DNA of 64,000 nt, from the NCBI RefSeq assembly GCF_012935715.1, contig NZ_CP052860.1, positions 4,960,001 through 5,024,000 on the forward strand, given 5' to 3'. Shown in pieces: positions 53,327-61,955 of this stretch. The number at the start of each line of letters is the position of its first letter. The stretch's first letter is position 1. This DNA comes from Pseudomonas sp. ADAK13 (GTDB lineage: Bacteria; Pseudomonadota; Gammaproteobacteria; Pseudomonadales; Pseudomonadaceae). Both the position numbers and the translations under genes were made by a program. The notes beneath the pieces were generated by a model. It did not search any database. It was not told the origin of the DNA and saw only the letters and a list, made by a program, of their open reading frames with translations.

Positions 53327-54247
53327 ATGATGAGTTCAACGGTGCAACGTAACGAATCGTTCGAGCGTTGGTTACATCAGGTCAATCAGGCCTGTGGACG
53401 CTTCGATGCCCGTGCCCTGGGCACGGACTTCTATGGCGAATTGAGCGAGTTCCGCAGCGGCGCGATCAAGCTCAGTGTGGTCGACATGGCCCATGTGCAC
53501 CTGTATCGCAGCAGCAAGGAAGTCAGCACCGGCAACGAGGGGCACTACTACGCGGTGTTCCAGTTGCAGGGCAGCGCGCAACTGGAGCAGGGCGACAACC
53601 GGGCGCAACTGGGCTGCGGCGACATCGCCCTGATCGACGCCTGCCGTCCCAGCGACATGACCTACCACGACAACGCCCGGCAACTGTCGCTGATCCTGCC
53701 GCGCCAGGTGGTGGAGCGTGGTTCGCACTTCAACGCCGTCAACTGCGCGACGCGGATCTCGGCCCACACGCCGTTGGCGGTAATGGCCCGCCAGATGGTG
53801 CTCGACGCCCGCCAGCAAAACGACCTGGGCATGCAGGAAAGCGAAGCGGTGCTGGACGCGCTGGTGAGCCTGTTGCTGCCGGGGATCAGCGCCCGGGACA
53901 ACGGCGTGGACACCCAGGAACGGCAGTTTCGCAAAACCATCGCCTACATCGACGCGCACATCGGTGCCGAAGAACTCTGCCCCGAGCTGATCGCCCGGGA
54001 AGTCGGGGTGTCGGTGCGCGGGCTGTACCGGATGTTCTCCAAGCGCGGGCTGGTGGTGGCGCAATACATCAAGCACCGGCGCCTGGATTTCTGCGCCGAA
54101 ACCCTGCGCCATTCGCCGGCGGAGCAGAAGCTCTCGGCGCTGTGTTATGCCTGGGGCTTCTCCGATTCCAGCTACTTCTCATCGGCGTTCAAGTCGCGCT
54201 TCGGCGTGTCGCCGGGGGAGTACCGCAAGCGCTATAGCCATCATTGA
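53327..54247 (+). CDS. AraC-family activator, FeaR paralogue of the iac cluster
   Basis: 306 residues, built like the feaR product at 37758 and visibly the same in over half of all positions. It shares the start MMSS, QVNQACG-FDAR, the QLSLILP segment, the EELCPELIAREVGVSVRGLYRMFSKRGLVVAQYIKHRRLDFCAE helix-turn-helix and the WGFSDSSYFSSAFKSRFGVSPGEYRK C-terminus. It lies 60 bp after iacF on the same strand. The usual MarR-type IacR of other iac clusters is not present, so this protein and the histidine kinase/response regulator pair are the local regulators. Ligand unknown; indole-3-acetaldehyde or indole-3-acetate would fit the context. Confidence 0.83.
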   Translation: MMSSTVQRNESFERWLHQVNQACGRFDARALGTDFYGELSEFRSGAIKLSVVDMAHVHLYRSSKEVSTGNEGHYYAVFQLQGSAQLEQGDNRAQLGCGDIALIDACRPSDMTYHDNARQLSLILPRQVVERGSHFNAVNCATRISAHTPLAVMARQMVLDARQQNDLGMQESEAVLDALVSLLLPGISARDNGVDTQERQFRKTIAYIDAHIGAEELCPELIAREVGVSVRGLYRMFSKRGLVVAQYIKHRRLDFCAETLRHSPAEQKLSALCYAWGFSDSSYFSSAFKSRFGVSPGEYRKRYSHH

Positions 54248-54280
54248 TGCGTGCCGCTCCCGGACCTGGAATGCATTTTC

Positions 54281-54834
54281 CTGTGGGAGCCGGGCTTGCC
54301 CGCGATGCAGGCCACTCGGTCTGACAGGCACACCGCCGCGATCCCATCGCAGCCTCGCTAAAGCTCGACAGCTCCCACATTGGAATGAGGTCAACTGTGG
54401 GAGCTGGCTTGCCTGCGATGCAGGCCACTCGATACCCCAGGTACACCGCAGCGATCCCTTCGCAGCCTCGCCAAGGCTCGACAGCTCCCACATTGGAATG
54501 AGGTCAACTGTGGGAGCTGGCTTGCCTGCGATGCAGACCACTCGATACCCCAGGCTCACGGCCGCGATCCCTTCGCAGCCTCGCTAAAGCTCGACAGCTT
54601 CCACATTGGAATGAGGTCAACTGTGGGAGCTGGCTTGCCTGCGATGCAGGCCACTCGATACCCCAGGCACACCGCAGCGATCCCTTCGCAGCCTCGCTAA
54701 AGCTCGACAGCTCCCACATTGGAATGAGGTCAACTGTGGGAGCGGGCTTGCCTGCGATGCAGGCCACTCGATACCCCAGGTACACCGCAGCGATCCCTTC
54801 GCAGCCTCGCCAAGGCTCGACAGCTCCCACATTC
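54281..54834. repeat. Five tandem 113-bp REP-doublet units
   Basis: Units start with CTGTGGGAGC at 54281, 54395, 54508, 54621 and 54734, a period of 113-114 bp. Each contains GGCTTGCC(T/C)GCGATGCAGG, then CACTCG, then CGATCCC(T/A)TCGCAGCCTCGC and ends CTCGACAGCT(T/C)CCACATTGGAATGAGGTCAA. Each unit has one outer stem formed by GTGGGAGCTG and CAGCTCCCAC. The variation among units is a few bases only. It occupies the whole gap between the AraC gene and the response-regulator stop. No gene is seen. Confidence 0.85.
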
Positions 54835-54846
54835 AATCATCGCGCC

Positions 54847-55452
54847 CTACGGATACAACACCTCACGGACCAGCATGGCAATGCTGGTCACGCCCATCTT
54901 TTCCTTGATCTTGGTGCGGTGCACGTCAACGGTCTTCACGCTGATGTTCAGCTCGCGGGCAATCACTTTGCTCGCCTTGCCATCCACCACCAGCATCAAC
55001 ACTTCCCGCTCCCGGCTCGTCAGCAGCGCCAGCTTGCCTTGCAGGTGCTCGCGCTGTTCCTGGTCGGCCTGGGTCTGTACGGCGGTCTTCAGCGCGGCCT
55101 GGATACGGTCGATCATCTGTTGCGGGTTATAGGGCTTCTCGACGAAGTCCAGCGCGCCGTTTTTCATCGCGGTGACCGACATCGGGATGTCGCCGTGGGC
55201 CGACACGAAGATCGTCGGCAAGGTGCTTCCGCGCCGGTTGAGGATCTCCTGCAACTGGAAGCCGCTGGTCTGCGGCATGCGCACATCCAGCACCAGGCAC
55301 GCGGGCTGGCGCGGGTCGTAGTGTTCGAGGAACTCTTCGGCCCCGGCGAAGCATTGCGCCTTTACGCTGACTGACTCCAGCAGCCAGGCCAGTGAGGTAC
55401 GCAGGTCTTTGTCGTCATCAACGATGTAAACGATCGGTGTGCGATTTTCCAT
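54847..55452 (-). CDS. FixJ/NarL-type response regulator (IacR1-like)
   Basis: 201 residues. Receiver domain with D12-D14 acidic pocket and phospho-acceptor D56 (LVLDVRMPQTSG), K105 region (FVEKPYNPQQM), then a LuxR-type helix-turn-helix (LLTSREREVLMLVVDGKASKVIARELNISVKTVDVHRTKIKEKMGV). Its partner is probably the PAS kinase at 44962, which is 9 kb away at the other end of the iac genes. Promoter motif ACTAGGTGGTTTCTTTA precedes it and recurs before iacA. Homologous LuxR-type regulators and kinases control iac genes in other bacteria. Confidence 0.85.
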   Translation of the reverse strand: MENRTPIVYIVDDDKDLRTSLAWLLESVSVKAQCFAGAEEFLEHYDPRQPACLVLDVRMPQTSGFQLQEILNRRGSTLPTIFVSAHGDIPMSVTAMKNGALDFVEKPYNPQQMIDRIQAALKTAVQTQADQEQREHLQGKLALLTSREREVLMLVVDGKASKVIARELNISVKTVDVHRTKIKEKMGVTSIAMLVREVLYP

Positions 55453-55569
55453 CAGGGACTGCCACGAGAATTTCTAATTATTGTTTTCGCACGCAGGCAC
55501 GCAGCGGCGGACATTGGCTCATCCAGGGAACCTTGCAAGCAGAATACCCAGTGTGAACGGCCCTGACGA

Positions 55570-55627
55570 TAAAGAAACCACCTAGTCGGCATGGGGATCG
55601 TCTGAATGGTCGCGCCCCACGGGGCGC
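55570..55627. promoter_or_regulatory. Divergent promoter of the response regulator and iacG
   Basis: The minus-strand motif ACTAGGTGGTTTCTTTA (55570-55586) points towards the regulator gene and matches the iacA promoter motif. A palindrome GCGCCCC-AC-GGGGCGC follows at 55612-55627, 45 bp before iacG, related to the GGGGCG-GCA-CGCCCC in the iacA promoter. Confidence 0.5.
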
Positions 55628-55671
55628 CTTAGTCTGGTTGCATCACCCACGGACCGTAAAGGGGCACCGAC

Positions 55672-56184
55672 ATGGCCGACCTGAGCCAGCAGCAAATCGA
55701 CTTTCGCAACGCCATGGCGCAACTGCCGGCCGCGGTGAACATCATCACCACCAACGGCCCGGGCGGGCGTTGTGGGATCACGGCGAGTGCCGTGTGTTCG
55801 GTGACGGATTCGCCGCCCACGGTGTTGGTGTGCGTGAACCGAGGCAGCGCGACCCATGATGTGCTCCGCACCAATGGGCAGTTGTGCGTGAACGTGCTGT
55901 GCGGCGAGCAGGAAGAGCTGGCGCGGCATTTTGCCGGGATGACCCAGGTGCCCATGGCGGAACGGTTTGCCTGGGACCTGTGGGACGGCGGCGAGGCAGG
56001 CGTGCCGGTGCTGCGGGATGCGCTGGTGCAACTGGAAGGGCGGATCAGTGAATGCAAGGAAGTGGGCTCGCATTCGGTGATGTTCGTGGAGTTGTCGCGG
56101 GTCGGGGTGCGGGGGCAGGGCGACAGCCTGGTGTACTTCAATCGGCTGTTTCACCGGATTGAACATGCTGGCGCCCATTGCTGA
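55672..56184 (+). CDS. iacG: Flavin reductase IacG
   Basis: 170 residues of the HpaC/flavin reductase family: FRNAMAQLPAAVNIITTNGPGGRCGITASAVCSVTDSPPTVLVCVNRGSATHDVLRTNGQLCVNVL. It reduces FMN or FAD with NADH for the monooxygenase IacA. It is separated from the other iac genes by the regulators and the tandem repeat, and reads in the same direction. It ends at a palindrome pair. Confidence 0.83.
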   Translation: MADLSQQQIDFRNAMAQLPAAVNIITTNGPGGRCGITASAVCSVTDSPPTVLVCVNRGSATHDVLRTNGQLCVNVLCGEQEELARHFAGMTQVPMAERFAWDLWDGGEAGVPVLRDALVQLEGRISECKEVGSHSVMFVELSRVGVRGQGDSLVYFNRLFHRIEHAGAHC

Positions 56185-56194
56185 AGGACAACTC

Positions 56195-56307
56195 GATCGT
56201 TCCCACGCTCTGCGTGGGAACGCCGCCCTGGACGCTCCGCGTCCGCTTTTAAAGTCGTGGCGCGGAGCGCCACAAGAGGCATTCTCACGCGGAGCGTGGG
56301 AACGATC
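56195..56307. repeat. Inverted repeat GATCGTTCCCACGCT...AGCGTGGGAACGATC
   Basis: A 15-bp perfect terminal inverted repeat frames two inner palindromes: CCCACGCTCTGCGTGGG at the left and GGCGCGGAGCGCC in the centre. This is a widespread Pseudomonas intergenic repeat. It lies between convergent iacG and the chemoreceptor and may terminate both. Confidence 0.75.
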
Positions 56308-56311
56308 AGCC

Positions 56312-58453
56312 TCAAATCCGAAAGCTGCCCACCAGCTGATTCAATCGTTGCGCCTCCCGCTCAAGCTCGGTACAGGCCTGCAGCGTCGACTGCAGGTTTT
56401 CCACCCCGGCCTGGTTCAGCATATTGATTTCGGTAATGTCCACATTCAACGCTTCCACCACCGACGTCTGCTCCTCGGTCGCCGCCGCCACCGACTGGTT
56501 GACGTTATCAATCTCGCCAATGCGCAACGTCACACTGGCCAGCCGCGTGCCCGCCAGGTTGGCAATGCTGACGCTTTCCTCACTGTGCTGTTGGCTCTCG
56601 GTCATGGTGCTGACGGATTCCCGGGCGCCCACTTGCAGCTCTTCGATCATCTGCTGAATTTCCAGCGCCGATTCCTGGGTGCGATAGGCCAGGCTGCGCA
56701 CCTCATCGGCCACCACCGCAAACCCGCGTCCGGCTTCACCGGCCCGTGCGGCTTCAATGGCGGCGTTCAGCGCCAGCAAGTTGGTCTGTTGGGAGATACC
56801 CTTGATCACTTCGAGGATCTGCCCGATGTTCACCGTCTTGTGATTCAGCGCATCGATATGCACGCACGAGGCACTGATCTTGCCCGACAGTTCATTCATC
56901 ACCGCAATCGTGCGCTCCACCACCTGGCGCCCGTCCTCGGCCTGGTGTCGGGCGCCGGAGGCTTGTTGCGAGGCGTCGGAAGCATTGCGGGCGATTTCCT
57001 GGGCGGCGGCGCCCAGCTCATTGATCGCCGCCGCGACGCTGTTGGTGCGGGTGGCCTGTTCGTCGAAGTTGTTCAGCGAGGAGTTCGACGCCAACAACAC
57101 GCGCTTGACCACCTGGTTGACCCCAAGCCCTGCCGACGACACTTCGCGGATCGACTGGTGGATGCGTTCGACAAAGCGGTTGAACGCACTGGCGAGTTGG
57201 CCGATCTCATCCCGGGACTGCACCTCCAGCCGCCGCGTCAGGTCGCCTTCGCCCCGGGAAATATCTTCCATCACCCGGGTCAGGGTTTGCAGCGGGCGGG
57301 TAATGCGCAAGGCCGCGTACCAGATCAACAACAAGCCGAGCAGGGCCGAGCCGCCGCCCAGCAGCAGTTCCAGGGCGGTGCTTTTTACCCCTTGGGCGTC
57401 CAGTTGCTGTTGCAGAGCGGTGACCGGTGCCAACAGCACCGACTGCGGCACGCCCACCAGCACGCCCCACGGCGCAGCACCGGCGATCGGTGCCAGTGGC
57501 TCAAGCAGTTTGATCTGTTGTTGATCGATAAAGGTGTGTGGCTGCCCCTGGCGCAGCGCGTCGAGTATTTGGGCACCGTCCGGCATCACGGTGCTGATTG
57601 GCTGCCCCAGGTGGCTGGCATCCTCGCTGTAGGCGGAAACAACCCCCTTGGGGCTGACGATGCTGACTTGCCCGTGGCCGTCGAACAGTTGCCCGGCGCT
57701 GGTTTGGCTGGCCTGCTGCAAGGCCGCCAGGTTGATGTCCAGCCCGACCACCGCAATCACCTTGCCGTGTTCCATCAGCGGGAACGCAATGCTGGTCACC
57801 AACTTGCGGCTGCCGGACGCCTCGTCGAAATACGGCTCCAGCACACAAGCTTTGGCGGTGTCGCGGGCGCAGGTGTAGAAGGCGTTGTACGGCGCGCCGC
57901 TGGGGCCGGGAGAGGTATTGGCCAACAGCGCTTCGTCGCCGACCACCGCCGTCAGCTCGCCCGGTGTGGCCTGGACCCAGTACTGGGCGAAACGCCCGGC
58001 TTCGTTACTGCCCACGGCCGCCTGGCCGATGAACTGTGCATCGTCGCCGTCCAGGGCGTTGGCTTCAAAAATGACATAAATCCCGAGCAGGTCGGGCTTG
58101 TCGATCAGGGCCTGGTGCAGTTGGGTATTCAGCTCCTGGCGCAGTTGCGGGCGGGTCAGCTTGCCCTGCTGTTGCAGTTGCCGCAGGTACCGCACATAGC
58201 GCGACAAGCCCTGGCCGTATTCGTGGGTTTGCATAAAGGTGCGTTGCACTTGCATGGCTTGCACTTGCCCCAGGGCCTGCATGTGTTCCCTGGCGGCGGC
58301 GGCGAGCATTTCGCTGCTGGCCTGAGCCACGTGCTGGCTGCTCTGGTGGGTCTGGTACAGCGACAGGCTCATCAGCAAGCCGACTACCAACAACAGGCAG
58401 AGGCCGGCGAGCAGGGCGATCTTGCTCTGGATCGTGAGGAATTTCTTGTGCAT
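56312..58453 (-). CDS. Methyl-accepting chemotaxis protein with periplasmic dCache-type sensor
   Basis: 713 residues. Transmembrane helix near residues 12-32, a long periplasmic double-Cache sensor region (about 35-340; [59 protein letters not shown]), a second helix (about 363-383), a HAMP domain and a signalling domain with the conserved hairpin tip [49 protein letters not shown]. The start at 58453 ([11 protein letters not shown]) fits a normal N-terminus; the frame upstream is not supported. No CheR-docking pentapeptide at the end. It may sense a compound degraded by the surrounding genes, but the ligand cannot be read from the sequence. Confidence 0.88.
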   Translation of the reverse strand: MHKKFLTIQSKIALLAGLCLLLVVGLLMSLSLYQTHQSSQHVAQASSEMLAAAAREHMQALGQVQAMQVQRTFMQTHEYGQGLSRYVRYLRQLQQQGKLTRPQLRQELNTQLHQALIDKPDLLGIYVIFEANALDGDDAQFIGQAAVGSNEAGRFAQYWVQATPGELTAVVGDEALLANTSPGPSGAPYNAFYTCARDTAKACVLEPYFDEASGSRKLVTSIAFPLMEHGKVIAVVGLDINLAALQQASQTSAGQLFDGHGQVSIVSPKGVVSAYSEDASHLGQPISTVMPDGAQILDALRQGQPHTFIDQQQIKLLEPLAPIAGAAPWGVLVGVPQSVLLAPVTALQQQLDAQGVKSTALELLLGGGSALLGLLLIWYAALRITRPLQTLTRVMEDISRGEGDLTRRLEVQSRDEIGQLASAFNRFVERIHQSIREVSSAGLGVNQVVKRVLLASNSSLNNFDEQATRTNSVAAAINELGAAAQEIARNASDASQQASGARHQAEDGRQVVERTIAVMNELSGKISASCVHIDALNHKTVNIGQILEVIKGISQQTNLLALNAAIEAARAGEAGRGFAVVADEVRSLAYRTQESALEIQQMIEELQVGARESVSTMTESQQHSEESVSIANLAGTRLASVTLRIGEIDNVNQSVAAATEEQTSVVEALNVDITEINMLNQAGVENLQSTLQACTELEREAQRLNQLVGSFRI

Positions 58454-58506
58454 GGCGAAGGCCTTGGCCAGGCGGGGCGATGGCGGCGCCACCGCCCCGG
58501 CCGGGC

Positions 58507-59829
58507 TTAGAAGTTAGTGGCGAACACCACTTGGCTGTAGAGGTTTTTATCGTGGTTGCCCAGCTGCGTGCCGCCCTGGTCGGCGCTCTTGTCCGGCTGG
58601 TACAGGCCAATCAGCGGCATCACCGTCAGGTGTTCGTTGACGTGCCATTCGGCATACAGGTCCAGCTCGTGGCCGTCGTTGTTGCCGAGGTTGCGGTCGA
58701 TGGTCTTGAAGTCGAACAGCACCGCACCGACGCTGAGGTTTTCCAGGGGCGAGACCTTGAACGTGACGTTCTGGATGCGTGAATTGTTGTTGAACGGCCC
58801 GGCGTAGTTGCCCGCCACTTCACCCTGGAACCAGGTGCCATAACCACGGCTGAAGCCGTAGAACAGTGGGTCGAAACCTTCCGAGAAACGGCTGTAGCGG
58901 TAGCTCACATACGGCGTCCAGGTCACGTCGGCAAAGGTCCAGCCGGCTTCCAGGTACCAGGCGTCTTCGTTGCCGGTGTGGGGTTTGTCCTGCCAGGCGT
59001 ACTCGCCGGACAGGAACAGGTTGGTCACCCCGGCATTGCCCGTGGCCCGCAGGCTGTAGGTCTTCATGCCGTCACGCTCCAGCTGGGTGGGGGAGGCGTA
59101 CTGCTTGTCGACATCGGTGGTGTCGATGTAGGTCAGCCCCACGGTGCCTTCGGTGGCCACGTGTTCGAGGGTGGCGACGTACATTTCGGTCTTGGCCTGG
59201 GCGCGATTATCGGACTTGAGCCACATCAGGTCGCTGCGCCAGCCTTCCTTGCCGCCGAGGCGCAACACGGCGGTTTCGTCGAAGGCTTTGCGGGCAGCGA
59301 TGTAGTAGCCGCCGCCGCGATTGAGATCACCATCGGCCACGCCCTTGCCGAAGTTCAAGGCGTCGCCGTCGATCAGGAAGCCGTCGCCGACCACAATGTT
59401 CTGGCGGCCGAAGGACAGGTCTACGCCATTCTCGCCCAGGGCCTCAAACAGCTTGCCCGAGCGCCAGCCGAGGTAGGCGTCTTCGAATTGGGTGGTGTGC
59501 TCCGAACCGTCGCTGAAGCCGGCAGCGTCGCCGTCGCCCCAGGTGCCGGAGCTCAGCAGGTTGGCCGCGCCGTAGGTGGTGCCGGCGCCGCTGAAGCTCT
59601 TGTCGAAGCTCAGGCCGTACTTGACGTAGCCCTCGCGCCAGGACGAGGAACCTTTGACCAGGCGGCCGGAGGGGGCGTAGTTCTGCTGGCTGTGGAAGGC
59701 ACCGAATACCGCCTCCAGGGTGGCGTTCAGGTGACTGCTGTCATCGGCGTACAACTCATAAGCGCCGGCCTGGTTGGCGCCGATCATCAGCGCGAGGGTC
59801 GAGAGACGAAGCAAGGGGGACTTGAGCAT
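58507..59829 (-). CDS. Outer-membrane beta-barrel porin-like protein (alginate-export-type)
   Basis: 440 residues. Signal peptide [23 protein letters not shown] with cleavage before YELYADD. The mature chain shows alternating aromatic/polar strands and ends VVFATNF, with the C-terminal phenylalanine needed for barrel assembly. [41 protein letters not shown] resembles alginate-export (AlgE-like) barrels. It could provide entry for an aromatic amine, arylacetate or related acid. GGATG lies 8 nt before the ATG; the frame upstream to 60252 is antisense to the cytochrome gene. Exact family uncertain. Confidence 0.75.
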   Translation of the reverse strand: MLKSPLLRLSTLALMIGANQAGAYELYADDSSHLNATLEAVFGAFHSQQNYAPSGRLVKGSSSWREGYVKYGLSFDKSFSGAGTTYGAANLLSSGTWGDGDAAGFSDGSEHTTQFEDAYLGWRSGKLFEALGENGVDLSFGRQNIVVGDGFLIDGDALNFGKGVADGDLNRGGGYYIAARKAFDETAVLRLGGKEGWRSDLMWLKSDNRAQAKTEMYVATLEHVATEGTVGLTYIDTTDVDKQYASPTQLERDGMKTYSLRATGNAGVTNLFLSGEYAWQDKPHTGNEDAWYLEAGWTFADVTWTPYVSYRYSRFSEGFDPLFYGFSRGYGTWFQGEVAGNYAGPFNNNSRIQNVTFKVSPLENLSVGAVLFDFKTIDRNLGNNDGHELDLYAEWHVNEHLTVMPLIGLYQPDKSADQGGTQLGNHDKNLYSQVVFATNF

Positions 59830-59940
59830 GGTGTGGCATCCATTCTTGTTCATGACCACAGGGTTGGGGTCTGCCGCGATACTAATGCTGGCGAAGTGAC
59901 GTGCCTTTTGTCTGGTTGCCAAAGACTTGACTGTGCTTGC

Positions 59941-59962
59941 CAGAATCCATGGTTTGGCAGCC
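59941..59962 (+). promoter_or_regulatory. FeaR-site candidates upstream of the cytochrome c/aldehyde dehydrogenase genes
   Basis: The 226-bp gap between the porin-like gene and the cytochrome gene contains CAGAATCCA (59941-59949) and TTGGCAGCC (59954-59962), words also found in the aauB promoter (there on the minus strand). Further TGGCA/TGCCA words surround them. Binding by FeaR or its paralogue is a hypothesis. Confidence 0.3.
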
Positions 59963-60055
59963 CCGCCAACACAACTGGCACGCAGGGCAAAACCCGAGCG
60001 ACCTTGAGCCCTGACAATCGTCGGCAACTTCGATGGTTTCCAAGGTCGCTTTTCT

Positions 60056-60445
60056 ATGTTCACTGCACACAGATTGTCCCTGGCCGGCGTGTTGTCGCTG
60101 GTCCTCGCCCACAACGCCTTTGCCGCTGAATGCGGCCCTGTCCAGAGCCGTGGCGCCCAGGTGTTCGCCAACGAATGCAGCGTGTGCCACGCGGTCACCC
60201 AGGGCGGCGCGACGATGATGGGGCCAAACCTGGCCGGCGTGTACGGGCGCAAATCCGGCTCCCTGGCAGGCTTCAGCTATTCCCAGGCGATGCGTGACAA
60301 AAACGTCGAGTGGCAAGCCGAAACCATCGCGCAATTCATCACCCAACCCCAGGCGTTTGTGCCCGGCACCTACATGCCCTACATGGGCCTGGCTTCGGCC
60401 GACGATCGCCAAGCGGTCGCCTGCTTTCTCAAAGAACAACAGTGA
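60056..60445 (+). CDS. Small class I c-type cytochrome
   Basis: 129 residues. Signal peptide about 1-23 (ending NAFA), haem motif CSVCH (41-45 by count from the ATG), and the axial methionine in GTYMPYMGL. Sequences like GPNLAGVYGRKSGSLAGFSYSQAM are typical of cytochrome c2/c550. It lies 13 bp before the aldehyde dehydrogenase gene and likely shares its transcript. It is a plausible electron acceptor for the periplasmic amine dehydrogenase, supplementing the cytochrome at 38835. Confidence 0.82.
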   Translation: MFTAHRLSLAGVLSLVLAHNAFAAECGPVQSRGAQVFANECSVCHAVTQGGATMMGPNLAGVYGRKSGSLAGFSYSQAMRDKNVEWQAETIAQFITQPQAFVPGTYMPYMGLASADDRQAVACFLKEQQ

Positions 60446-60458
60446 ATACAGGTGAATC

Positions 60459-61949
60459 ATGAACAACGTTGAAATCCTGCCGCAGGTGGCTGCATTCCTC
60501 GACCGTCGTCATGGCTGCTTTATCGATGGCCGGTGGGTGTTTGCCGAAGGCGAGCACATCAAGGTGGTCAACCCGGCCACCGGGCAAACCCTGTGCGAAA
60601 CCCTGGACGCGCCGCTGCACGTGGTGGAGCAGGCGGTGCAGTCATCCCATGCGGCGTTCAAGTCCCGCGTGTGGTCGGGTTTGCGCCCGGCTGACCGCGA
60701 GCGGATCCTGCTCAACTTCACCGCGTTGGTAGAGGCCCATGCCGAAGAGCTGGCGCAGCTGGAAACCTTGAGCCAGGGCAAGTCGATCAACCTGGCGCGG
60801 GGGCTGGACTTGAACGCCACCGTGGAGTTCATGCGCTACATGTCGGGTTGGGCCACCAAGATCGAAGGACAGACCTTTGACGTGTCGATCCCGTTGCCGC
60901 CGGGGGCCAGGTTCACTGCGTTTACCAAGCGCGAGCCGGTGGGCGTGGTGGTGGGCATCGTGCCGTGGAATTTCCCGCTGCTGATTGCGGCCTGGAAATT
61001 GATGCCGGCCCTGGCCACCGGGTGCACGGTGATCATCAAGCCGGCGATGGAAACACCGCTGACGGCCATGCGCCTGGCTGAGCTGGCGCTGGAAGCGGGG
61101 ATTCCGGCGGGGGTGTTCAACGTGGTCACCGGTGGTGGTGCGTCGGTGGGTGGGGTGCTGACGGCGCATCCGCTGGTGAGCAAGGTGTCGTTTACCGGCT
61201 CGACTGCGGTGGGCAAGAGCGTGGGTGTGGCGTGCATGGAGAACATGACGCGGTTTGCCCTGGAATTGGGGGGCAAGAATCCGATGATCGTGTTGGCGGA
61301 TGCGGACATTGATAAGGCGATCCAGGGGGCGATCCTGGGTGGGTTGCTGAACAACGGGCAGGTGTGTGCGGCGGCTTCGCGCTTCTATGTGCATCGTTCG
61401 GTGTATGACCGGTTTGTCGAGGGGTTGGCGGCGGCGGTGTCGGCGATGCCGTTGGGGGCCGGGATGGATGGTGAGGCGGCGATTAATCCATTGGTGTCGC
61501 GCAAGCAGCAGCAGGGCGTACTGCGCCATATCGAGCAGGCTCGGGCTGAAGGGGCGCGGGTGGTGATCGGTGGGGATGAGGTCGTGGGTGAGGGGTTTTA
61601 TGTGCGGCCGACGATTTTGGCGGATATCGATCATGGGATGGCGGTGGCCCGGGAGGAGGTGTTTGGGCCGGTGTTGGGGGTGATGGCGTTTGACGATGAG
61701 GATGCGGTGATTGCTTTGGCCAACGACAATCGTTATGGGTTGGCGGCGAGCCTTTGGACCAATGATCTGGGTAAGGCGATGAACCTGGTGCCGCGGATCG
61801 AGGCGGGGACGGTTTGGGTGAATGCGCATGTGCTGCTGGACCCGGCGATGCCGTTTGGCGGGGTGAAGCAGTCGGGGATGGGGAGGGAGTTTGGGCGGGC
61901 GGTGATTGAGGCTTATACCGAGTTGAAGTCGGTGTGTATTGCGCATTGA
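60459..61949 (+). CDS. Arylacetaldehyde dehydrogenase (FeaB/phenylacetaldehyde dehydrogenase type)
   Basis: 496 residues of the aldehyde dehydrogenase superfamily. Catalytic E269 in FALELGGKNP and C303 in NNGQVCAAASR, cofactor segment GIVPWNFPLLIAAWKLMPALATGCTVIIKPAMETP and SFTGSTAVGKSV. It belongs to the phenylacetaldehyde dehydrogenase type that acts after amine dehydrogenases. It would oxidise phenylacetaldehyde and indole-3-acetaldehyde to the acids consumed by paa and iac. The 3' third (from about 61150) has an unusual excess of G over C on the coding strand, with many GTG, GGG and TTG codons. Confidence 0.85.
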   Translation: MNNVEILPQVAAFLDRRHGCFIDGRWVFAEGEHIKVVNPATGQTLCETLDAPLHVVEQAVQSSHAAFKSRVWSGLRPADRERILLNFTALVEAHAEELAQLETLSQGKSINLARGLDLNATVEFMRYMSGWATKIEGQTFDVSIPLPPGARFTAFTKREPVGVVVGIVPWNFPLLIAAWKLMPALATGCTVIIKPAMETPLTAMRLAELALEAGIPAGVFNVVTGGGASVGGVLTAHPLVSKVSFTGSTAVGKSVGVACMENMTRFALELGGKNPMIVLADADIDKAIQGAILGGLLNNGQVCAAASRFYVHRSVYDRFVEGLAAAVSAMPLGAGMDGEAAINPLVSRKQQQGVLRHIEQARAEGARVVIGGDEVVGEGFYVRPTILADIDHGMAVAREEVFGPVLGVMAFDDEDAVIALANDNRYGLAASLWTNDLGKAMNLVPRIEAGTVWVNAHVLLDPAMPFGGVKQSGMGREFGRAVIEAYTELKSVCIAH

Positions 61950-61955
61950 TCGGGT

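Noticed and set aside
54281..54834. Tandem array considered as a CRISPR
   Set aside because: The 113-bp units are nearly identical throughout, with no unique spacers, and are REP palindromes; no cas genes are in the window.
56159..58510. A 783-codon open frame opposite the chemoreceptor
   Set aside because: Shadow frame overlapping the full length of a well-supported gene.
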